Of a DNA stretch of 64,000 nt, positions 54,833 through 64,000 are shown in pieces. Numbering within the stretch: position 1 is the first letter of the stretch; each line of letters begins with the position of its first letter. The position numbers and the translations under genes were made by a program. The stretch comes from Asparagopsis taxiformis (Eukaryota; Rhodophyta; Florideophyceae; Bonnemaisoniales; Bonnemaisoniaceae): assembly GCA_030407315.1 (NCBI GenBank), contig JALQPE010001726.1:1-64000 (forward strand), in the 5' to 3' direction. Below the pieces are notes generated by a model. That model saw nothing but the letters and a program-made list of their open reading frames with translations, ran no database searches and was not told the origin of the DNA.

Positions 54833-55480
54833 CGGAGTGGTCTGCCCTGGTGGGGTCGTGTCGACATCCTATTGGACGACCCCGGTTCGGGAATAACCAA
54901 TGGAAACAGCCTCGCTGTACCTCAGACCAGTGAGGGAGAGGGACCCATTGGGACAACTAAAGACCCCACAAGGGGCAAATTTTAACTAAGCTGACTCAGC
55001 TAACTTTACACTGTAACACTAACAGTCGGTGATCTCGCGGGCTCCCGCAGTCGCCATAATCAGGGATCTGATTGGTGCACATAAGGATATTTATTCCTAA
55101 CTGTCTACCTACCCTAACTGTTTACAGTAACTTAGTCTAGTATAAAACGCCTCTGGATTAGCCAGAGTGCTTAACCTTTAGAGGTAACGTAAACTCACGT
55201 ATAATTTACGACTCCACTGAACAGTGTTTGCATTGCTCTTTTATATCCTTCCAGGACGAATTAGCTTTAGCTATACAGCTCGACGGGTTACGTCTTTCGC
55301 TCCATCAATACGCACTTCGTGCGTGAGCACCCCCAACCTTCACCCGGTATCACCGGAAGACCATTCGTGGTATACTCGCCGTTGGCGGTTGACGCAAGAT
55401 TCGCTTGCTCTACTACACTACTGAGGCTCGGGACACCTGTAGGGTGGTTTTGCCGCTTTGCGGATTTTCTACCTACTACA
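54833..55480 (+). repeat. LTR of the X family, uninterrupted copy
   Basis: Starts TTTCATACC (TGTCATACC in the other copy) and ends CTACTACA. It equals the two outer parts of X (27,142-27,016 and 15,561-15,025) joined at a single CCATT, with no Y inside. TATAAAA is at 55,141-55,147. It is probably the 5' LTR of the gag-like gene that follows. A possible primer-binding site, TGGTCTCTCCACTG, begins two bases after its end. Confidence 0.8.
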
Positions 55481-56750
55481 TTGGTCTCTCCACTGTGGTG
55501 GGTAGTTCGGTAGAAGTAGCTGGTACGAGCCAGTGGACACGCTGTCCTACGAAACGAAACAACGAACAGTGCCACCCGCTCGTGTTTGACTGTATGGGTA
55601 GAAAGGTAGAAGATAGAGTAGTTAACGAGTAGACACGAGCGTCACGACGCAACAATCCACGCGAGGATTACGTTCGGTAAACGAGGTAGCACGTCACCGG
55701 AGGCGCTCTCAACCAAGCCCGTAGGCACTACACGCGATCAGCCTCACGTGTGGCGATGGGTAGGGAGTGCGCAGCTCGACGGAGACGAAGCCTCGTTAGG
55801 CGAAAACGTAAAACATAACGTAGAAGTCAGTCGTAGATTAGAGCTCGTTTCTCGTTCGATGCTTGTCCCCTTTCCCTCCCGGCACGATGCCAATACCTAT
55901 TTAGCCACGATGGCATCGGATTACAGTGTTAACACTATTCGTAACGTCCCCGAATGGGAAAAGACCTTGTGGGTCGCGCGTGTGGACCCGTTGGTCCGTT
56001 GGCCGCGTGCCAGTTCGTTCGCTGCACACGTGTGCCGGTTGCGCGCGCGAATGCGCCATCAATACTCGTACATTGCTGTCCCCGGTCGTGTCCGCCGAAA
56101 TTCTAATTTCGCGGAAGTCGTAAATATTTGCCATTTTCGTATTGGCCACGTATACTACACAGCCCCACCCCCACACGTGGACGTCCCGGCCACGCGAGGC
56201 CCGTCAGGACACGCCTGAGGCACGGGGCGTTGGCGCCTTTTCGGGTAAAATCGCGGACATGGCAATTGTCCCGAAAAATCTCGCCTAAACGAACGTGGCC
56301 CGGTTGGCCGATCGGTTGGCCACGGCGCTGGAGCGCGCGCGTGCGCTCCCGCTTCCTCATAATCATCGGGGCCTGCCCGTTGGCATCGTTCTACAATGCT
56401 TCGCGTAGGCATCTCTTGCAATCGAATGCAGTTTCCAGTTCCACTACGCGGGTGAGGTTCGAATCTGCGTGATACGCACGCAGGCCGCGGCCATCTCGTG
56501 TATTTCGTGCCAACGGGCATTGCGAAAGCGGTCGTCGGAACGATATTTAAGCTACGGCTCAGACGTCGGAGCGTTCGTCGCTTCCCTATCCGTCATCATC
56601 ATCGCTTAGGCCGTTACCGTTTCGCTTCGTCAACTCGTCCTGCATCGGCTCGCAGCCTTTTCCGTTTTCTTCTTCTCTCGTCTCGCCCGCGTGGCTTTTC
56701 CCCTTGTGCTCGTTGCACTTGTCGCTTTCGTCGCGTACACGGTAACCACG
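55481..56750 (+). other. GC-rich leader of the X-family retroelement
   Basis: 1.27 kb between the LTR and the gag-like ATG, markedly richer in C and G than neighbouring DNA and without a credible ORF. A TATTTAAG word occurs near 56,551. Confidence 0.4.
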
Positions 56751-58370
56751 ATGGTTAATACGCGCAGTACCGACACCAACACTCCGCGGCCCGCCGGCTC
56801 TGCTGGAGGTGGAACGAGGAACCCTTCGCAGGGCGCTCCCTCCCTCACCAGGGTGGGTGCGCCGCCAGCGACGGAAGCGTCCGTCGCGCCCGCCCCTTCC
56901 GATAGGGCGGCTCACGCCGGTGTTCCACAGGCCGTTGCCTCGTCGTCTCGCCTGATGGCTTCCGTTGCGCCTGTCGAGGCTGCCAAGACTGACGCTCCGC
57001 GTGGCGCTGACGCAACGGCGTCAGAATCAGGGAATTCGTCACCCATAATCCCGGAAGTCGCAGCCTCGTCCCTGGGTGTGGCCGCGATGGCAGCGGCCGT
57101 TCCATCGCGTTGGGCTGGGGCAGTGGCCCGCACGGGCGTACCTCGTCGTGACGGTTCACCTCATTCTCCTCGTCAGGGTTCGCCGGAACGTGGTGATCCC
57201 GCGAGAACAGTCGGCAGCCCCCTACGCGACGGCGTGGCGCTCAACGTAGACGCTCTGACCCACGCGTGGGCCGCATTGCCTCGCACGGCAATCACGGATG
57301 ACGATGTCGCCACGTTGGCTAAAGACCGTCTAGATGCCCGCGCGGCTACCGATTATACCCGAATCGCGGAAGATCCGTGGGGGCGACGTGCCGCTCATCG
57401 TTTTGCGAAAGGGTCCGAGGGATCGATTCGTTATCAGATCCTCGCGTCAATTTGCTGTGACCGCTCGTGGCTCTCCGCGACGTCAACGACGCGATATACG
57501 TACACCGCATGGACGCGTTCCAGTGGAAGGGGACGCCCGAGGAACCGCCGTTCATCTCGTTGGCGTCTGTCTACGTGTGTCCGCGGACACTTTCCGAGAG
57601 GCAGCGAGCCGAGTGGAAGACCGCCCTTTCGTTGAGCGTCATTTCCAAACGCGTGGTGTCGTACGACGACTATTTCGCGCTTCGTTACGCGAACGCAGAC
57701 GATTACCGCGTGTCGCACGCGTCGGCTCCGTGGGCCATTCCGAACGAACTCTACTTCCCGTCGTTGCAGGACGTGGTAGAGGATTACCCGGATCCTCGTG
57801 GGTCATCCACATTGCTACCACGCGTGGTGCACTACTTTACCGATGCCGTGAAGGACGCGGCTGCCCCCGTGAAGGAACGTTTCCTCATGGCTGTGGACAT
57901 CGAACACGCAGCGATGCTCGCGTGCTTGCGTGCTTGCTATTCGTGGAACGTCGTGTGTTCGGGCGCGCGTGCCTGCTGCCGGGGTCCTCGTTGGACTTCC
58001 TGGCCGACTACGAGTTGCTTCATGCAATCCCGGTGGACGGTTCCGATACGTTAATCTCCGTCACCAGCGCGTTGGCGGAGGCTCGCGGCGCTCTCTCGTT
58101 GGGCCGGAGTATCGAGTTATACGCCCCGACTACGCAAGCGGCGATAATCAGGAGTTCGTGCACGTGCGCAACGATGATGCTTACGTGCCGCGGGCCGCTT
58201 CCCGTTCCGAACGCCGTCGTGGCAATCGTGCTGGTTATTTCGGTGGCCTCGGGGGCAGCGACCGACCTCGTGGGTCGCGTTCTGGCCACAGCATGAGCAA
58301 AAATGGCTATTTTTCCAGCCCAGATTTTAGTTCGTACAGTGGTGAAAAACCAGGCCACGTCGCTGGTTAA
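56751..58370 (+). pseudogene. Gag-like protein gene with about three frameshifts (X family)
   Basis: The ATG at 56,751 (context ACCACGATGG) opens an Ala/Pro/Ser-rich N-terminus (about 150 residues), then ALTHAWAALPRTAITDDDV and further. Reading needs frame changes near 57,460, 57,955 and 58,140 to continue through VNDAIYVHRMDAFQWKG, DYELLHAIPVDGSDTL and the basic, Gly/Arg-rich end RSERRRGNRAGYFGGLGG, stopping at 58,370. A basic Gly/Arg C-terminus without a zinc knuckle is seen in gag proteins of some LTR and DIRS elements; assignment to either is inference. No pol follows, since the next 275 bp lead to the terminus of foldback copy D. Confidence 0.55.
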
Positions 58371-58640
58371 AACGATCCCCAACCTCTAGATAAGCGCCAT
58401 CTAATATTTTAGTAAATTTGCTGGTGAAATTCCAGTGCATGTACAGTACGGGTGGCCTGGTTGAAAACCAGTGGATTGGATGGTTTGGCCAGGGGTACTG
58501 GTTTGCACCAGGCCACGGCGGTGGGTCGGACAGTGGTTATGATCCAGCGTACTGTGCTGGTTAATTTCAGGAGGTGATCTGGATTTTGACCAGCCAATGA
58601 AGTGAAGTATACCAGTGTTGGTGATGGAATATGACCAGAG
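58315..58640. repeat. ACCAG / CTGGT motif cluster
   Basis: More than ten CCAG or CTGG words in ACCAG/CTGGT context, many as short inverted pairs such as CTGGTTGAAAACCAG (58,451-58,465), in about 325 bp. The cluster straddles the gag-like stop codon. Confidence 0.6.
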
Positions 58641-58979
58641 GGTAGCGTCTGTGTTCTCGGAAATGGACGCGGACGTCCACAACCTCTAGTACACCTAGTA
58701 TTACTAGGCGGACGTCCATGTTCTCCAGTATTTTTGGATGTCCGCCTAGAACCGGACGTCCATGCGGTCTAGTACGTCTAGTATTACTAGGACGACATTC
58801 ATTGTTTCTAGTACCACGGATGTCCCCCTCGGGATGGACTTCCGCCATGTCTATGTCAACCTAGGACGGGCGCCGGTTCAGAAATTCAAAAATTTCGACC
58901 CCAGAAATTTCTGCCGCCTTGCTCGACATGGATGTCCGCATCCATCACGGCGACCACTCTATTTTTCCTTGTCGGTCGA

Positions 58980-59900
58980 CTCCAATTTTGTCTTTAATTT
59001 TTTCATCCTCTCGCTCACACCCCCTTCCATTTGGTGCTCACCTCCCCCGTACTGTACCTCAAACACCCCCAATACCACTCTAGAACGCATTTTCAGCTAC
59101 CTATCCCCGCTTCCACGGTGCACACCTCCATTCCATACCTACTTTTCTGCTCTACCGTACAGATTTCTTATAACCAGTCCTCATACTACCTCAGAATAGG
59201 AAAAAACATCCCCTATCCCTTCGACCATGCTCTCCCCCATCACCTTTGCAACGTATTGTTCTTCAATACCCTCTCTCCTCTACCTTCAACCCCTCTCCTT
59301 CGCCCTCTCCACAAACTTCCCCTGCAGCTTACTCTTCGACCTGCTCCACCCCTCCCTCCCTCACCTGCTACATGCCCCCACGCCATCCACATCTTCGATA
59401 CCGTATACACCACCACCACCACCGGCCCACGCTCCCGCTCCCACGCCGTCTCCCCAGAAACCTCCCCGCTCTGAACCACATATCAACCCCCCACTTCGCA
59501 CCCATCCTCCCACTCCCCTCCCTCCCCAAATACAATAACCCTCTTCTTCTCCATCACATCCCCACTCACCACAGCCAGAACAGACGCCACCCCCTTCCCA
59601 CCTCTTTCTCCTCACTTTCCTAAAACCCCCTCCTCTCGGGGCCTTCAACCGCACCCTCCTACGGTCCCACCTAAACACCTCCTCCGCCCTCACTACCCCA
59701 ACACCCCGCAGCGTCTCCCCAATCCCCATAATATGCTTGTCGGCACTCCTCTCCGAATCACACTCCAATCTAAACCCGCACTCCGTACATTTCCACTTCC
59801 CCCTGTACCATCCCATCCCAAGATTCCATCCACCCCCCACAGAACACATCCTCATACCACAGAAGAATTTTCTTCCTCTCATACCTCATCCTTAAAACCT
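58980..59900. other. Pyrimidine-rich tract inside copy D
   Basis: About 900 bp with C and T dominating the plus strand. A 173-codon minus frame (59,361-59,882) is Gly/Arg-rich with a CTEC...C pattern and reads as a possible zinc-binding protein, but such frames are expected by chance in purine-rich strands. No gene is claimed. Confidence 0.5.
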
Positions 59901-60261
59901 CCATCTCTCCATGTAAATTTCGATGTAAATATTTTCTCCACTATGCAAACTCATACATGTATGAGCGTATGCCTTTCCGCTTCGTCAACCTGAATATTTG
60001 TATTCATGTATTCATAAAATGGAGCCACCCACATCCTATCCCGTTCTGCAAGCTTTACAAACCACCAGACGCATACTCCACAACTATACAACAACCACTA
60101 CTCGCTATTTCAGACGACGCGGCTCACAAGTGGCGTAGTCCAATTTTCCGTAACGCCTTTCCTGATGCTTAAAAGTAAAAAACACGTCAAAACGTATATC
60201 AGAAATGAGTGCGAGAGTTTTCTGCACAGGAGATGCTGAGCCACCAAATTGTTTTTTCGGA

Positions 60262-62245
60262 AATTTTAGAATTTCTGGGCTGGCCAGCAATGCAATCGAG
60301 CTGGACATCCACCGGACGTCCATTTCAGGTTGATCGTGAGAGAGTGGGCGGGACCATGATGAAACAAGGACCAAGACCTGTCCCTGACGTGTTGAGCCTG
60401 AAATCGACCCTTCGTAAGACGCGATTTTGGCTTACAGTTGGTGCTTACAGAAGCCAGTGATGACCCCGTCGGGGCGGCAGCCGTTCCTGGGGCCGTTGTG
60501 GCCAAATTAGACACCTTGATTTGAATTGAAATTTGGGCTATTCTCAAAAACATGCACATGTGAACATGTTTTTGAGATGGGGGTCTGCCGTACGGCACAA
60601 TCGACCCGCCCAAATCGATGATTTTCACAATTTTTTTCTGCCCGAAATTTTAGAATTTCTGGGCTCGCCAGCAATGCAATTGAGCCGGACATCCACCAGA
60701 CGTCCATTCTGGGTTGTTCGTATGCTGCTCACATCTACGCATTACAGCAACCACGCAGGCGGGCCCACTGCTCATACGAAGTGCACGGAGTATGTGCAGC
60801 ATGATGGATGAGCAGTGTTTGTCGTGAGAAAGTGGGGTGGGAGCATGTCGAAACAAGGACCAAAACTTCGTCCTGGCGTATTGAGCCTGAGCCTGGAATC
60901 GATCCTTCGTGAGATGTGGCTTTGCTTACAGTTGGTGCTTACAGAAGCCAGCGATGCCCCCGCTCGGGGCGTCGGATGGCTTCTTCTGGGCCGTTGTGGC
61001 CAGATTAGACACCTTGATTTGAATTGAATTTTGAGCCATTCTCAAAAACATGCATATGTGAACATGTTTTTGAGATGGGGGTGTGCCGTACGGCACTTTC
61101 GACCGCCCAAATCGATATAATTTTGCAATTTTTTTCTGACTGAAATTTAGAATTTCTGGGCTCGCCAGCAATGCAATTGAGCTGGACATTCACCGGACGT
61201 CCATTTCAGGTTGGTCGAGTATTGCACATGGATACAGTTTTGCAGCTATTTCTCAGCCCAACATTTTAGAATTTCAGGGCTGACCAGCAATGTAACCGAG
61301 CCGGACTTCCACTGGACGTCCATTTCAAGTTAGGCTAGTGCTGCACATTTGCTCGCATCGCAGCAACTAAGCAAGTGTTGACAGCACCGAGATGCCATGC
61401 AGACAAGGGGGAATCGGCTGCAAACGGCTTCCCTGGTCGGCAGCTGGATGTCTGGATGTGAATGGCTGCAAGCATGGAAATCTTGCTACCGCACAGCGCA
61501 TACACACTGCAGCAGCACATCACTGACGCATGCGAAAGTTGGGTGCTGCAGTGCGTGGTTGTTTGTGTCTTTGTGTGTGTATGACGAACCTTGTGGTATC
61601 CCTAGGCGTGCACTGGTACAAAAAGTTTGGACTGCCCCATCGGTCGTACTTTGGCGCATTTACATGCATCGGAGAACGACCAAGGAGGTAGAGCAGCAAT
61701 CGCTGTTGGCTGAGCGTCCAAACTGGAGGGCTTGGGGCAATGGTTCTATAGCAGTCATTTATAGGACGCCCACCGTTGATGACTGAGATCCACGGTGGGT
61801 TTAGTATTCATGGTGTTGTCCTGCATTGGCGGACGTCGAAGACGAGTACTTCCAGTGAGCGTCCAAGGTGAACAGCTCAGCAGAGGATTATGATGTGGAT
61901 GTGAAGGCATGGATGAGGCCAGCAGGAACGTTTCTGCAAGATGGGCGTGAGTGGGTAAGTGAGCGGGGAGGGGCCGCTCGGGGCGCTTGGTAGCTTCTGG
62001 GGGCCGTTGTGGCCAAATTAGAATCAAGCCTATGTCCGGCGGACGTCCTGAATTGCTTTATTTTTTGGGCTATTCTCAAAAACATGCACATGTGAACATG
62101 TTTTTGAGATGGGGGTGTGCCGTACGGCACTTTCGACCGCCCAAATCGATGTATTTTTGCATTTTTTTTCTGACTGAAATTTTAGAATTTCTGGGCTCGC
62201 CAGCAATGCAATTGCGCTGGTCATTCACCGGACGTCCATTTCCAT
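60262..62245 (-). repeat. Structured hairpin modules, copy D (5 modules)
   Basis: GGACGTCC/AAATTTTAGAATTTC cores lie near 60,262, 60,645, 61,146, 61,265 and 62,180. CTCAAAAACATG-type hairpins lie near 60,542, 61,041 and 62,076; the second has CATATG in the loop. One module more than copies B and C. Confidence 0.85.
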
Positions 62246-62702
62246 TTCAGATCTACTGGTTGCACTAGGCCTGAAAGTGTTTCTGGATAGGGCCGAATAA
62301 CGACCTGGGCAGCACGCACTGCGTAAGATGATCTGTGTGATGCAGACTGCAAGGATTTCTATGGTGATTCTGGCTGGGGAATGTGGTAAGCTTGATTGTT
62401 GCGTGGCTTTGTATCTCCTTGCCTGCCATTTTGCTTGGATATTTACACGAGCGATCAAACCGAAGACGCCGACTCGGCACAACTACCAACTCTCCTAGCT
62501 TCGAGTCAGCGCCATCTAATTGCAACTTGTGACACTCAAGACGAATACGTTGTGCTGATCTCTGCAATGAAAATTGAGTTAGTGCTGCGTTCTTTTGTCG
62601 ATGCCAATATGCAGGGATACTGTTTACACCTTTTGGGAGTCAAGAAGTTCTCGGATTGCAAATCAAATCAGATCATGGTAGAATATCTGACTTTTCTCTC
62701 TT

Positions 62703-64000
62703 CCCTTCACCACATCTGCATCCGGAGCTGAGCCAAGCTGAGCTGGAGGGAACCCGGCCGCTGACCCCTGTCATTCTCATAAACATCTTTAATGCAATAC
62801 TATTCGTGTATGGTAATGTAAGTGCTAATGAAAATGTATACAAGTCTAGAATAAACGTTGCAGTGGTTCTTTGTAGCTATCGATACTTGCTAAAAATCTG
62901 TAGCTTTTGCTTCTCGCATGGACGAGTTGCAGTCTTTGTGTTTGTTTCATTTCTGCCACAAACGAGAGGCAATCAGGGTCTGTGTTCACATAGAGAATGA
63001 TTTATTATGCGCTCATTGCCGTCGTAGATACTTTTAACAATGGCCAGTACGTTTCTCTCGGCCGCCGCCGGTACGGTCGGACTGAAAGATCGGGGAGATG
63101 TGTGGAGAGTAGTGTTTGATAGAGACGAACGTTGCGATGGATGGAATGGTGATGATTTCATGCTGAAGCGATGGGAGATGGATGGATATGGTTGAATGAA
63201 ATCTAGTATTCCGAAGGAGGCTTTTCTCGAGGAAGAGGCATTATATTCTCACAAAGCATGTAGATACTGGTTTCCAGTTTGGTATGCTATTGTAGCTCAA
63301 TTCACATCTTATCTACACGTACGTATGGAGAGAGATCCAAGTGTGCGTGGCACAGGTCCAACGGTGAAACAACGCAGTATGAAACTACCACAGATAAGGC
63401 GGCGTACAAAATCCTCGACTCAAGGCAGCTCTCAGGCTTTCGTGAGCACCGACTTCGTTCCACCAAGATGTTGCGGAAATATGTGCTGGTCTAACTTGAT
63501 ACGACCATTGGACAGTTTTGCTCTCTAAGCAATGAGCGAAAAACAATGATTGCGCGTGTCGTCGGTACGGTCTTGTAATGTTGGCTCAACCAATAACATC
63601 TAACGTTGAGTTATCCACCCTCCGCCGTGTCGCGTCGTAAATTTGCACAGAAAATTTGTTTCAAATCTTTGCTCCAATTATCAGCTCAAATACGGCATTG
63701 ATCTCCAGCTTCATCTGGACAGAAACACCGATCGCTCGATGTCTGTCTCAAATAAACCGCAGTCAAACGCCATGCGGAAAGTTTCATCGCTTCCCGTTGC
63801 GACTGAATCTGCAAACGCCACACAAAAATTTGCCCTTTCCGCGTCCGGAACGAACGCCGACTACATGTCGTCAGGTTCCTGATCGACTGGATCGATGGAG
63901 CTTGCTCTGCAGGAGAGCAGGACAGGCGGTTTGTTATGCCTGGACAATTTCCATACCGATCTCCCTTCTTGAGTGCAAAATTACGAGTCTAGAAATTGAC
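62703..64000. other. Unassigned region at the window end
   Basis: A plus frame of 110 codons (63,196-63,528) and a short frame of 47 codons from the ATG at 63,739 to 63,882 (Ser/Ala/Thr-rich, could be a first exon) are the only candidates. Neither has a recognisable family. Confidence 0.25.

Larger units (their letters stand above)
58646..62702 (-). mobile_element. Foldback-family element copy D (diverged outer end)
   Basis: The left end CGTCTGTGTTCTCGGAA is followed by GGACGTCC-rich terminal sequence (58,664-58,845) related to, but not the same as, copies A-C. A pyrimidine-rich tract then replaces the cassette array, and from about 60,085 to 62,702 the sequence closely matches copy B (18,590-20,884), with one extra hairpin module. 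The match ends inside what is the palindrome loop in B. It is a single arm, not a palindrome. Confidence 0.75.

Noticed and set aside
59361..59882. 173-codon Gly/Arg-rich ORF with Cys pairs (possible zinc finger)
   Set aside because: It lies on the purine-rich strand of a strongly biased tract, where long open frames are expected by chance; no complete zinc-finger spacing.
1..64000. CRISPR arrays, bacterial operons or plasmid origins
   Set aside because: The regular repeats here are transposon minisatellites or protein-repeat DNA without spacers, and the genes are eukaryotic.

Overview
This is a nuclear contig of a eukaryote with few introns. It carries a tRNA-Lys gene with an intron at the canonical position, a secreted kelch protein with one short GT-AG intron, and the N-glycosylation genes ALG14 and DAD1. 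Mostly intronless genes in a compact island, surrounded by nested LTR and DNA transposons, fit a florideophyte red alga such as Chondrus. That placement is inference from layout and gene style, not proof.

Layout. 1-3,954: one arm of a structured, inverted-repeat transposable element. 3,955-11,640: a degenerate ORF, a three-copy 105-bp repeat, a 993-residue DDE transposase (Plavaka/KDZ/CACTA-like), and about 2.5 kb of non-coding DNA holding a perfect-centre palindrome and a CAGTA/TACTG motif array. 11,835-29,285: a Ty1/copia retrotransposon with 417-bp LTRs and TCGGA target duplications. It is split by a solo LTR (X, duplication ACCAG), itself split by a second LTR-like element (Y, duplication AATGG), itself split by a 10.4-kb foldback palindrome. 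29,286-36,683: sparse DNA with a decayed trehalose-6-phosphate synthase, a small ORF and tRNA-Lys(CUU). 36,684-51,949: the gene island (Sel1-repeat protein with one nonsense codon, DUS, kelch, ALG14, DAD1, two SDRs of which one looks catalytically dead, and a membrane protein of unknown role). 53,314-58,645: a PIF/Harbinger transposase with one stop, then an X-family LTR, leader and a frameshifted gag-like gene. 58,646-62,702: another copy of the foldback family. 62,703-64,000: mostly unassigned.

The most unusual thing here is inside the foldback arms (three copies: 1,780-3,359; 16,462-18,050 reversed; 23,630-25,208). Each holds an ordered series of 27-nt and 12-nt cassettes. Each cassette is bounded by an acceptor-like ...TGTAG/GCAG and a donor-like GTAAGT, with CTGAC branch-like motifs in the 80-100-nt gaps. 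Both lengths are multiples of three, the implied intron phase is 1 throughout, and the series ends in a 60-61-codon open exon in that same phase in all three copies. This looks like an amplified microexon array, either a gene carried by a transposon or a record of intron birth by tandem duplication.

The working cellular genes point to ER glycosylation (ALG14 and DAD1, convergent, 37 bp apart), tRNA modification (DUS) and short-chain redox metabolism. No RNA, protein or database evidence was available; all assignments rest on motif recognition in the sequence.
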